Assembly: GCF_029223885.1 (NCBI RefSeq)
Contig: NZ_CP119409.1
Coordinates: 1,700,001 to 1,764,000, forward strand
Source of the DNA: Pararhizobium gei
GTDB lineage: Bacteria > Pseudomonadota > Alphaproteobacteria > Rhizobiales > Rhizobiaceae
Reading direction: 5' to 3'
DNA: 64,000 nucleotides
Numbering within the stretch: the first letter of the stretch is position 1; each line of letters starts with the position of its first letter. Of the stretch, positions 7,960 through 16,522 are shown one piece after another. The notes under the pieces are model-generated. The model did not search any database, was not told where the DNA came from, and saw only the letters and a program-made list of their open reading frames with translations. Position numbers and translations under genes: made by a program.

Positions 7960-8435
7960 TCTGATTTCGGTTCCCGAATCGGCTGATCTGGCAAGGCAGT
8001 TTCCGGAGCGCCTGACCGTCTGAGCGCCTCGAGTTTTTCGACACAGTCCCGAACGCTGTCGGGGATCGGCAGGCGGTAGATTTCGTCGGCCGAGAACCAG
8101 CCGATTTCGGCCGCATCGTCGCCCGCCACGGCTATCGGATCCACGTCGGCCTCGACTTTGAAGACGGAAAGGAAGAAGTGCCTCGCGCCCGGTCCATCTG
8201 CCTGCTGCGCAGGAAGATCATAGGTCTGGAACAGACGCGCGTTGCGCGGCGCAATGGCAGTCTCCTCGAAAAACTCGCGCACTGCGGTTTCCTCAGGCGT
8301 TTCCCCGGCTTCCGCCCGGCCGCCGGGAAAGGCGTACATATCCGCGGATGGCGGGTTCGCACGCTTTACAAGCAGATAGTGTCCGCCACGCTCCAGAATG
8401 GCGGAGGAGGCAAGGTGGGGAGGGGATTGGGGCAT
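7956..8435 (-). CDS. Nudix hydrolase
   Basis: A 159-residue hydrolase of nucleoside-diphosphate-linked substrates. The Nudix box is GGRAEAGETPEETAVREFFEE, continuing to TAI; its last glycine is replaced by Ala, a common tolerated change, while the metal-binding REFFEE glutamates are intact. An N-terminal strand set (ASSAILERGGHYLLVKRA) fits the fold, and the preceding AFPGG is typical. It is first in a two-gene run with the TIGR02301 gene and divergent from yedK, with 59 bases between the starts for both promoters. The substrate cannot be assigned. Confidence 0.9.
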   Translation of the reverse strand: MPQSPPHLASSAILERGGHYLLVKRANPPSADMYAFPGGRAEAGETPEETAVREFFEETAIAPRNARLFQTYDLPAQQADGPGARHFFLSVFKVEADVDPIAVAGDDAAEIGWFSADEIYRLPIPDSVRDCVEKLEALRRSGAPETALPDQPIREPKSE

Positions 8436-8494
8436 GCAATCTTCTGTCGAACTGAAATCTTGACCCCTTATAGACGAAATGCGATCTGAATGTC

Positions 8495-9268
8495 ATGTGC
8501 GGACGATATGCCCTGACGGCAACACCCGAAGATGTGGCGGAATTTCTGGGCCTGGTGGACACGGAAGGCTTTCCCGCGCGCTTCAATATCGGCCCGACAC
8601 AGCCCATCCTGATCGTCGTCTCAAGCGATCGGCAGCAGAAAGGCAGCAACCTGCCGGAACGCCGTTCGCTGCTTGTCCGCTGGGGTTTCACGCCTTCCTG
8701 GGTCAAGGATCCGCGGGATTTTCCGCTGCTGATCAATGCGCGCGCCGAAACGGCCATGGAGAAGGCATCGTTCAAGGCGGCGATGCGCCATCGTCGCATT
8801 CTTGTCCCGGCCTCCGGCTTCTACGAATGGCATCGTCCGCCAAAGGACAGCGGCGAAACCTCCCAGGCCTATTGGATCAGACCCCGGAACGGCCGCATGG
8901 TTGCCTTCGCCGGGCTAATGGAGACATGGTCCTCCCCCGACGGTTCTGAGGTCGATACTGCAGCGATCCTCACGACAGGGTCCAATACCTTCATGGCTTC
9001 GATCCATGACCGCATGCCGGTCGTCATCAGGCCGGAGGATTTCAGCCGCTGGCTGGACTGCCGGGCGCAGGAGCCCCGTGATGTTGCCGACCTCATGGTG
9101 CCGGCAAACGAAGACCTGTTCGAGGCCATCGCCGTCTCGAACCTCGTCAACAAGGTCGCCAATACAGGTCCCGATGTTCAAAACCCGATAATCGGCCCGC
9201 CTTTGGGGCGGACGCGCAAGCGAGACGACAGTCCGTCTCCCGGCAAGGGCCAGCTTTCGCTTTTCTGA
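8495..9268 (+). CDS. yedK: SOS response-associated peptidase, abasic-site protector (SRAP)
   Basis: YedK/HMCES family protein that crosslinks to abasic sites in single-stranded DNA through its N-terminal Cys, shielding them during replication. The protein begins MCGRYALTA, so Cys2 becomes the catalytic residue after Met removal. Other signatures are NARAET and the ILVPASGFYEWH segment with the catalytic Glu, and a later GLMETW-like helix and SIHDRMPVVI with the conserved His. Length is 257 residues, slightly above average because of a basic C-terminal tail (RTRKRDDSPSPGKGQ). It is divergent from the Nudix gene. Confidence 0.93.
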   Translation: MCGRYALTATPEDVAEFLGLVDTEGFPARFNIGPTQPILIVVSSDRQQKGSNLPERRSLLVRWGFTPSWVKDPRDFPLLINARAETAMEKASFKAAMRHRRILVPASGFYEWHRPPKDSGETSQAYWIRPRNGRMVAFAGLMETWSSPDGSEVDTAAILTTGSNTFMASIHDRMPVVIRPEDFSRWLDCRAQEPRDVADLMVPANEDLFEAIAVSNLVNKVANTGPDVQNPIIGPPLGRTRKRDDSPSPGKGQLSLF

Positions 9269-9274
9269 TCCGGC

Positions 9275-9445
9275 TCAGGCGATTTCTTTGTGCAGTCCGG
9301 TTGTGCCCACGGGCTTCTTGGCCGGCTTCGGCTTGACCTGCATTGCAGCCGCCAGGACGGCCTTAAGGCCGAGCGGGCGATATTGTTCGACCAATTGGGC
9401 TGCAGCCTTGCGTTCGCCTTGCTTTTCGATCTTGTCGGCAGACAT
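9275..9445 (-). CDS. small conserved-looking protein, 56 aa
   Basis: A short gene encoding 56 residues: begins MSADKIEKQGERKAAAQLVE, a charged helix, then QYRPLGLKAVLAAAMQ and a Lys/Pro-rich tail (VKPKPAKKP) ending LHKEIA. It is supported by a strong ribosome binding site (GAGGAGAGTTGAA before the ATG at 9445), natural rhizobial codon use and its tight fit, converging on yedK with only 6 bases between the stops. Function is unknown. The Lys/Pro/Ala tail could contact nucleic acid, but this is only a guess. Confidence 0.65.
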   Translation of the reverse strand: MSADKIEKQGERKAAAQLVEQYRPLGLKAVLAAAMQVKPKPAKKPVGTTGLHKEIA

Positions 9446-9853
9446 TTCAACTCTCCTCAGATGCTTTCCCTAGCGGGCTGCTTCGCCGTCATGTGTCGCA
9501 TGACTGTGGCGCCCATATTGTTTCGCAGGAAACAGGCTTTAATGTGTAAGGCCCGATTGCCTGCCGTGCCGGATGGCGGTGCCTCCAGACGGTGCAATCG
9601 TGACAAAACGATGACCAATCCGCAACCATAAAAACATATGGCACTGGCCTGCCGCTGACCTCTTGACCGCAAACAGGCGAAGCGCGATAAGTAAGCCCAT
9701 GAAAACGGTTATCTGCATCACCTGCCGGATTATTATTCGCTAGCCCAAACGCTGGCCTGGCCGTTTTCGTCTCCCACACATCAAGATGACAACGCGAAGG
9801 TCCAGCCGGGCGGCTGCGCATATTCGGTGACATGCGGAATGGGAGAATTGGGA
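9446..9853. other. intergenic region upstream of cysS
   Basis: 408 bases between the divergent 56-codon gene and cysS. It must hold both promoters. Several short frames exist on both strands but none has a convincing ribosome binding site with natural codon use. No tRNA, repeat or recognisable riboswitch is seen. Confidence 0.5.
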
Positions 9854-11350
9854 ATGGGCTTGCCGACATTGAAATTGTACAACACGCTGACGCGGGAGAA
9901 GGCGGATTTTGCGCCGATCGACCCTAAAAACGTCCGCATGTATGTCTGCGGCCCGACGGTCTATGATTTCGCCCATATCGGCAATGCCCGCCCGGTCATC
10001 GTCTTCGACGTGCTCTACCGGTTGCTGCGCCATGTCTATGGCGAAAGCCATGTGACCTATGCCCGCAATATCACCGATGTCGACGACAAGATCAACGCGC
10101 GGGCCCTGCGCGATTTCCCCGATCTGCCGCTGAACGACGCCATTAGGGCGGTGACGGAAAAGACCGAGACGCAGTTTCTCGAGGATGCCAAAGCGCTCGG
10201 TTGCCTTGACCCCGACGTGCAGCCGCGCGCGACCGACAATATTCCGCAGATGATCGGCATCATCGAGACGCTGATCGCCAAAGGCCATGCCTATGCGGCC
10301 GAAGGCGAGGTGCTGTTCGATACAAAGTCGATGGCCGACTACGGGCAATTGTCGAAGCGCAATCTCGATGAACAGCAGGCCGGTGCCCGCATTGCCGTCG
10401 ATGTGCACAAGAAGAGCCCCGGAGACTTCGTCCTCTGGAAACTCTCCTCCGACAACGAGCCCGGCTGGGAAAGCCCCTGGGGCAGGGGCCGTCCCGGCTG
10501 GCATATCGAATGCTCGGCGATGAGCGAGCGCTATCTCGGAGAAACCTTCGACATCCATGGCGGCGGGCTCGATCTGATCTTCCCGCACCATGAAAACGAG
10601 ATCGCCCAGTCCCGATGCGCTCACGGCACGCAAGTGATGGCCAATGTCTGGATGCACAACGGTTTCGTGCAGGTCGAAGGCCGCAAGATGTCAAAGTCCG
10701 ACGGCAATTTTGTTACCATCCATGAGTTGCTGCACACGGAGACCTTCGGCGGCCGCAAATGGCCGGGCCCGGTTCTGCGTCTTGCGATGCTGATGACGCA
10801 CTACCGCGAGCCGATCGATTTTTCGGTGAAGCGGCTGGAAGAGGCATCCAATCGACTAAATAAATGGCGTAATTTTGCAGGGCTATTTGCTGAAGGGGAG
10901 CTTCTTCACCCAAGTCAAGAGTTTCTTTTGCTACTTGCCGACGACCTTTCAATTTCATCCGCTTTCGAAATAATCGATCGCATATGCGAATTAGAACAGA
11001 TTGTTGAGAATAGAATTGCAGTTGCTAGTTGCCTGTATTTGGTAGGATTGCAAGCTTCAAAAGAGAAAATTGAAATGGCCATAAGCGCGATGGCAGAATC
11101 TGGAAGTTATAGATTTAAGTATTACTCAAAAAAAATCGGTTCTCCTGATGAATTGGATAAATTCAACGCTGTCTGGCGAGAAATTGAAGTGAACGAGACT
11201 ATTTTAAGGCGAAAAGGATATTTAGAAGCCAAAAACTTCGCGGAAGCCGACAAGATCCGCGACGACCTGCTCGCCAAGGGCATCCAGCTCAAGGATGGCA
11301 AGGACGCAACGACCGGCGAGCGGGTGACCACGTGGGAGGTCAAACGCTGA
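9854..11350 (+). CDS. cysS: Cysteinyl-tRNA synthetase (mosaic C-terminal domain)
   Basis: Charges tRNA-Cys. The catalytic core is standard: C32 in [10 protein letters not shown], the HIGN motif at 41-44, zinc ligands in HIECSAM and HHENE, and KMSKS near residue 278. The start is set at ATG 9854 after GGGAGAATTGGG; ATG 9839 and GTG 9827 are also possible. Oddity: bases about 10850-11236 (residues about 333-461, the DALR-type helical domain) are AT-rich with TTA, ATA and AGA codons, unlike everything around them, and the product (498 residues) is longer than the roughly 460 I expect for rhizobia. The frame stays open and the last 35 codons return to GC-rich, typical sequence ([13 protein letters not shown] onward). 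The gene looks functional but recombinant. Confidence 0.95.
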   Translation: MGLPTLKLYNTLTREKADFAPIDPKNVRMYVCGPTVYDFAHIGNARPVIVFDVLYRLLRHVYGESHVTYARNITDVDDKINARALRDFPDLPLNDAIRAVTEKTETQFLEDAKALGCLDPDVQPRATDNIPQMIGIIETLIAKGHAYAAEGEVLFDTKSMADYGQLSKRNLDEQQAGARIAVDVHKKSPGDFVLWKLSSDNEPGWESPWGRGRPGWHIECSAMSERYLGETFDIHGGGLDLIFPHHENEIAQSRCAHGTQVMANVWMHNGFVQVEGRKMSKSDGNFVTIHELLHTETFGGRKWPGPVLRLAMLMTHYREPIDFSVKRLEEASNRLNKWRNFAGLFAEGELLHPSQEFLLLLADDLSISSAFEIIDRICELEQIVENRIAVASCLYLVGLQASKEKIEMAISAMAESGSYRFKYYSKKIGSPDELDKFNAVWREIEVNETILRRKGYLEAKNFAEADKIRDDLLAKGIQLKDGKDATTGERVTTWEVKR

Positions 11351-11406
11351 ACTTGTGTATCTGAGTATCGTGGCATATGTTCAGGCATATGCCAAAGGAG
11401 GTCGCC

Positions 11407-11661
11407 ATGACTGTGATCCAGGTTGATCAGGAGCGCGAGGTAAAACTCTTTCGCAACGGCCGCAATCAGGCCGTTCGCATCCCCGTGGAGTTCGAGCTTC
11501 CGGGAAACGAGGCGATCATGCGCAAGGAGGGCGAGCGGCTGATCATCGAACCGAAAAGGAAAAGCGGTTTGCTGGAATGGCTTCGCGCGCAGGAACCCTG
11601 GACCGAGGAGTTTCCGGACATTGATAAGGGAGTGCTGCCACTTGAGGATGTCGATCTTTGA
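11407..11661 (+). CDS. vapB: VapB-type antitoxin (AbrB/MazE fold)
   Basis: An 84-residue antitoxin of a type II VapBC pair. The N-terminal half has the swapped-hairpin AbrB pattern (VKLFRNGRNQAVRIPVEFEL, then GNEAIMRKEGERLIIEPK), used to bind the operator; the acidic C-terminus (PWTEEFPDIDKGVLPLEDVDL) would wrap the toxin. The start ATG at 11407 follows AAAGGAGGTCGCC, one of the strongest ribosome binding sites in the window. It lies 56 bases after cysS and overlaps vapC by four bases (TTGA). Confidence 0.92.
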   Translation: MTVIQVDQEREVKLFRNGRNQAVRIPVEFELPGNEAIMRKEGERLIIEPKRKSGLLEWLRAQEPWTEEFPDIDKGVLPLEDVDL

Positions 11662-12083
11662 TCCCATGGCTCTATATGCTCGATACGAATATCGTGTCGC
11701 ATATGCTTCGCGCACCGGAGGGTGCGGCCGTGCGCCGCGTTGAGACCGTTGGAAGCGACAAGCTTTGCATCAGTGCGCTCGTGGCGTCTGAACTCCGCTA
11801 TGGCGCGGTGAAAAAACAATCGGAACGCCTGGCCTCGCTGATCGAAAACATCCTCGAACGCCTGGACATTGTGGCGTATGAAACCGCTGCGACCGTGCAT
11901 TACGCAGATATTCGGGACCAATTGACCGGCAGCGGCAACCTCATCGGCCCGATGGATCTTTTGATCGCCGCGCATGCCCGTGCACTGGACCTGACTTTGG
12001 TGACCGACAACACCGCCGAATTTTCGCGCGTGGATGGGCTCAAGCTTGAAAACTGGATCGCGGATCAGGAGACGGTGCCATGA
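11658..12083 (+). CDS. vapC: VapC toxin, PIN-domain ribonuclease
   Basis: A PIN-domain endoribonuclease; family members cleave tRNAs or rRNA. The catalytic acids are present: D9 in MLDTNIVSHM, E45 in SELRYG, D100 in GPMDLLIAAHA and D117 in TDNTAEF, so the toxin should be active. It may start at the TTG at 11658, which overlaps the vapB stop, or at the ATG at 11676 (giving MLDTN), which is the more typical VapC beginning. Its stop overlaps the start of the first GFA gene as ATGA, which is unusual for a toxin-antitoxin pair and ties it to the downstream genes. Confidence 0.92.
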   Translation: MIPWLYMLDTNIVSHMLRAPEGAAVRRVETVGSDKLCISALVASELRYGAVKKQSERLASLIENILERLDIVAYETAATVHYADIRDQLTGSGNLIGPMDLLIAAHARALDLTLVTDNTAEFSRVDGLKLENWIADQETVP

Positions 12084-12562
12084 CCACCCCCATTCAGACC
12101 GGCGGTTGCCAGTGCGGTGCCGTCCGCTTTCGCATCGAGGGCGAACTTGGTGACGCCTCGGTCTGCCATTGCCGTATGTGCCAGAAGGCGTTTGGCAATT
12201 TCTATGCGCCGCTCGTCTCTCTCCGCCAGGCGAAACTCGTCTGGACACGGGGTGAGCCGAAACATTTCCAGTCCTCCAATACCGTCAAGCGTGGCTTCTG
12301 CGGCGACTGCGGCACGCCGCTGACCTATGAGCCGCCGGATGGCGTCGCTCTGGCGATTGCTGTTTTCGACAGACCGGACACCATCGTGCCGAAAATCCAG
12401 TGGGGCACCGAGGCGAAGCTGCCCTATGTCGATCACATACCGGCGCTGCCCGGTGAAGACACGATGGCAGATCAGGACGCCGTGTCCTTTCTCGCCGATC
12501 TGGTCTCCTATCAGCATCCGGATCATGATACCGCCGAATGGCCGCCGAGGGAGCGCGGATGA
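12080..12562 (+). CDS. GFA/CENP-V family protein 1
   Basis: A 160-residue zinc-binding protein of the glutathione-dependent formaldehyde-activating (GFA) family. Cysteines are in the family pattern: GGCQCGAV, CHCRMCQKAFG and GFCGDCGTPL. GFA proteins have been linked to capture of S-hydroxymethylglutathione, but most members are uncharacterised and the family name should not be taken as proof of activity. It is first of three tandem paralogues and overlaps vapC upstream and GFA 2 downstream by four bases each. Confidence 0.9.
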   Translation: MTTPIQTGGCQCGAVRFRIEGELGDASVCHCRMCQKAFGNFYAPLVSLRQAKLVWTRGEPKHFQSSNTVKRGFCGDCGTPLTYEPPDGVALAIAVFDRPDTIVPKIQWGTEAKLPYVDHIPALPGEDTMADQDAVSFLADLVSYQHPDHDTAEWPPRERG

Positions 12563-13047
12563 GCATTTCGCGCATCTATACCGGTGGCTGCCAATGCGGT
12601 GCCGTGCGATACAGGGCTGAGGGCACGCTTGGCGATCCGCATCTGTGCCACTGCCGCATGTGCCAGAAGGCGGCGGGCAATTATTTCCTGCCGCTTGCCA
12701 ATGCCCGGCGCTCGACCTTCAGCATGACGCGGGGCGAACCGAACTGGTTTCAATCGTCCGATCTCGCCCGTCGCGGGTTCTGCGCAGCCTGCGGCACCCC
12801 ACTGTTCTACGACATACCAGGCGCCGATTTCATCAATATCGTCCTCGGTTCACTCGACGATCCCTATGACGTCAGGCCGTTGAGACAGTCCGGCATGGAA
12901 TCGCGCATGCCATGGTTTTCGCATCTCGCGGGATTGGCCGGACAGGAAACGGATGCCGGCACCGGGAGACATATGACGATCCTGGAATCAAACCGCCAAC
13001 ATCCAGATTATGACACGGCCCATTGGCCACCGGAGGAAGAGACATGA
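12559..13047 (+). CDS. GFA/CENP-V family protein 2
   Basis: A 162-residue paralogue of its neighbours with the same zinc pattern (GGCQCGAV, CHCRMCQKAAG, GFCAACGTPL). The start ATG at 12559 overlaps the preceding stop as ATGA. It is the most divergent of the three in its C-terminal half, lacking the LTYxxPxG stretch and having a distinct LFYDIPGADFINIVLGSL. All three end in a shared tail of the form HPDxDTxxWP, so the tandem copies arose by duplication and have since diverged. Confidence 0.9.
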   Translation: MSISRIYTGGCQCGAVRYRAEGTLGDPHLCHCRMCQKAAGNYFLPLANARRSTFSMTRGEPNWFQSSDLARRGFCAACGTPLFYDIPGADFINIVLGSLDDPYDVRPLRQSGMESRMPWFSHLAGLAGQETDAGTGRHMTILESNRQHPDYDTAHWPPEEET

Positions 13048-13514
13048 CGGAGACAACGCGAACGGGCGGGTGCCAGTGCGGCGCCGTGCGCTTCAAAATT
13101 CACGGCGCTCTCGGCCGTCCCTCGATCTGCCATTGCCGTATGTGCCAGAAGGCGTTCGGCGGCTTCTTCGGTCCGCTGGTCACCGTCAAGGGCGAGACGG
13201 AGTGGACGCGCGGCGAGCCCAGCTATTTCCAGTCCTCGATCAATATCGCCCGCGGCTTCTGCTCTGCCTGCGGCACGCCGCTGACCTACAAGCATCCGGG
13301 CGGCCTCGAAATCGCCATTGGTGCTTTCGACGACCGCTCCGATCTCATGCCGCAGATTCAGGTGAATTTCGAAGCCCGCAATGCCTGGGTGACTGAGATT
13401 TTCGACCAACCGGTGCACAAGGATCCGGACTTCTACATGCAGCAGGAGGCAATTATCTCCTTCCAGCATCCCGACCACGATACCCAGGTCTGGCCGCAGT
13501 TTCCCGACGCGTGA
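13044..13514 (+). CDS. GFA/CENP-V family protein 3
   Basis: A 156-residue GFA-family paralogue, third in the tandem set, with GGCQCGAV, CHCRMCQKAFG and GFCSACGTPL. Its core is closer to GFA 1 (shared RGEPxxFQSS and LTYxxPxG) and its tail ends QHPDHDTQVWP. The start ATG at 13044 overlaps the GFA 2 stop as ATGA. It is followed after 41 bases by the iminopeptidase gene, so it may be the last member of the vapB-vapC-GFA operon or the operon may run on. Confidence 0.9.
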   Translation: MTETTRTGGCQCGAVRFKIHGALGRPSICHCRMCQKAFGGFFGPLVTVKGETEWTRGEPSYFQSSINIARGFCSACGTPLTYKHPGGLEIAIGAFDDRSDLMPQIQVNFEARNAWVTEIFDQPVHKDPDFYMQQEAIISFQHPDHDTQVWPQFPDA

Positions 13515-13543
13515 AACGACTGGCCGATCCCCATTCGATGTGA

Positions 13544-14515
<972 letters not shown>

Positions 14516-14531
14516 TGACGACGACGGTCTT

Positions 14532-14710
14532 GAGTATGAGGCGGCTTCCCCCCCTCTGTCGGCGCGGCCGACATCTCCCCCTCAAGGGGGGAGATTGGCC
14601 GCGCATGAGGTGCGTCCCTTACCGTGAGACCAACGAGGGAAATGAACAATCTCCCCCCTTGAGGGGGAGATGTCACGCAGTGACAGAGGGGGGGAAGCAT
14701 GCTCATACTC
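14532..14710. repeat. large nested inverted repeat (RIME-like intergenic element)
   Basis: Two near-identical arms, 14532-14597 and 14647-14710, in inverted orientation around a 49-base centre. They share GAGTATGAG, then CTTCCCCCCCTCTGTC, then GACATCTCCCCCTC plus AAGGGGGGAGATTG; they differ only in short stretches. Each arm itself holds small palindromes (CTCCCCCTCAAGGGGGGAG, and GTCGGC..GGCCGAC or TGTCACGCAGTGACA). The pattern resembles the mosaic palindromic elements (RIME type) scattered between genes in rhizobia. It lies 28 bases before the cimA start. Confidence 0.75.
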
Positions 14711-14738
14711 TGAATGCGCCAGCGCATGGGGTGCTGTC

Positions 14739-16352
14739 ATGAAAGACCGCATCTACCTCTTCGACACCACCCTGCGCGACGGCCAGCAGACACCCGGCAT
14801 CGATTTCTCGGTCGAGGACAAGATCGCCATCGCCAAGCTGCTGGACGGGTTTGGCATCGATTATGTCGAGGGCGGATATCCCGGTGCCAATCCGACCGAC
14901 ACCGAATTCTTCGGCAAGAAGCGTACGCAAAATGCCCGCTTCGTGGCTTTCGGCATGACCAAGCGCGCCGGCATCTCCGCTTCCAATGATCCGGGCCTGA
15001 CGGGCCTGTTGCAGGCGCAAAGCGACGCGGTCTGTCTTGTCGCCAAAAGCTGGGACTATCACGTCCGCGTCGCGCTCGGCTGCTCCAACGAGGAGAATCT
15101 CGAATCCATCCGGGAGTCGGTTCAGGCTGTCGTCGCAACCGGAAAGGAGGCCTTGATCGACTGCGAGCATTTCTTCGATGGCTTCAAAGCCAACCCGGAC
15201 TACGCTCTGGCCTGCGCAAAAACCGCCTTCGATTCCGGTGCTCGCTGGGTCGTGCTCTGCGACACCAATGGCGGCACCCAGCCACCGGAAATCCGTGATA
15301 TCGTCGCCGCAGTCATCGCCCATGGAGTTCCCGGTGCTAATCTCGGCATCCATGCCCACAACGATACGGGGCAGGCCGTGGCCAACTCGCTGGCGGCCGT
15401 CGAGGCTGGCGTTCGCCAGATTCAAGGCACGCTGAACGGTATCGGCGAACGGTGCGGTAACGCCAATCTCGTGACGCTGATCCCGACACTGGCGCTGAAG
15501 CCGGCCTATAACACGCGGTTCGAAACCGCCATCGACACGGAGCGGCTGCTGGAACTGACGCAACTTTCCCATTCCTTCGATGAACTGCTCAACCGCTCGC
15601 CCGACCACCAGATGCCCTATGTCGGCGCTTCCGCCTTCGCCACCAAGGCCGGCATCCATGCCTCTGCGCTATTGAAGGACCCGCGCACTTACGAACATGT
15701 GCCGCCGGAAAGCGTCGGCAATCTGCGCAAGGTCATGGTCTCTGACCAGGGCGGCAAAGCCAATTTCATCAACGCGCTAAAACGGCGCGGCATCAGCGTT
15801 TCGAAGGACGATCCCAAGCTCGACAGGCTGATTTCGATCGTCAAGGAGCGTGAAGCCACCGGTTATGCCTATGAAGGCGCCGATGCCAGCTTTGCCATCC
15901 TCGCGCAGCGCATCTTAGGCTCCGTGCCGGATTTCTTCCACGTCGACAGCTTCCGCGTCATGGTCGAACGCCGCTTCGATGCCAACGGCGTTCTGAAGAC
16001 GGTGTCGGAAGCCGTGGTCAGGGTCTCCATTGACGGCACGACGACAATGTCGGTCGCCGAAGGCCACGGGCCTGTCAACGCGCTCGACCTTGCTCTGCGC
16101 AAGGATCTCGGCAAGTATCAGTCGGAAATCGATGATCTCGAACTGGTGGACTACAAGGTCCGCATCCTCAACGGTGGCACCGAGGCCATAACCCGCGTGC
16201 TGATCGAATCGGTCGATGCGACCGGCGCCCGCTGGTGGACGGTCGGCGTTTCCGACAACATCATCGACGCATCCTTCCAGGCCCTGATGGATTCCGTCGT
16301 TTTCAAACTGTTGAAGAACCGGGATCAGGCGGGGCAGGCGGCTGCGGAGTAG
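14739..16352 (+). CDS. cimA: (R)-citramalate synthase, LeuA family
   Basis: Condenses pyruvate with acetyl-CoA to citramalate, the threonine-independent entry to isoleucine. The 537-residue length and motifs fit the CimA clade of the isopropylmalate synthase family: FDTTLRDGQQTPG at residues 6-18, metal ligands in IHAHNDTG, GERCGNANL, and a C-terminal LeuA-dimer regulatory domain (about residues 400-530) for feedback control. The start ATG at 14739 is used; the frame is open upstream but runs through the inverted repeat. An alpha-isopropylmalate synthase role is less likely, given the family-specific N-terminus. Confidence 0.88.
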   Translation: MKDRIYLFDTTLRDGQQTPGIDFSVEDKIAIAKLLDGFGIDYVEGGYPGANPTDTEFFGKKRTQNARFVAFGMTKRAGISASNDPGLTGLLQAQSDAVCLVAKSWDYHVRVALGCSNEENLESIRESVQAVVATGKEALIDCEHFFDGFKANPDYALACAKTAFDSGARWVVLCDTNGGTQPPEIRDIVAAVIAHGVPGANLGIHAHNDTGQAVANSLAAVEAGVRQIQGTLNGIGERCGNANLVTLIPTLALKPAYNTRFETAIDTERLLELTQLSHSFDELLNRSPDHQMPYVGASAFATKAGIHASALLKDPRTYEHVPPESVGNLRKVMVSDQGGKANFINALKRRGISVSKDDPKLDRLISIVKEREATGYAYEGADASFAILAQRILGSVPDFFHVDSFRVMVERRFDANGVLKTVSEAVVRVSIDGTTTMSVAEGHGPVNALDLALRKDLGKYQSEIDDLELVDYKVRILNGGTEAITRVLIESVDATGARWWTVGVSDNIIDASFQALMDSVVFKLLKNRDQAGQAAAE

Positions 16353-16522
16353 GCGAGGGCTGCTGCGATGTACCCCCTGGATCCGTTCCGTTGAATGAGC
16401 TGCCTCAATGCCGTTCTCCTGTCAGCGATACTGCAGATCGGTTCACGGAAATGAATTGGTTGATCAACGGCCGTTGGAGTAAGGACGGGTCCAAAGACTC
16501 GAACTTCACGGGACGAAACGCC

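Noticed and set aside
9446..9853. Short frames upstream of cysS, including a 60-codon minus-strand one with a hydrophobic start
   Set aside because: No convincing ribosome binding sites and irregular codon use; left as intergenic.
16451..16522. Upstream in-frame start of rarD giving MNWLINGRW
   Set aside because: It looks faintly like a GST-type N-terminus but the ribosome binding site is weak and the 24 residues are not part of RarD.
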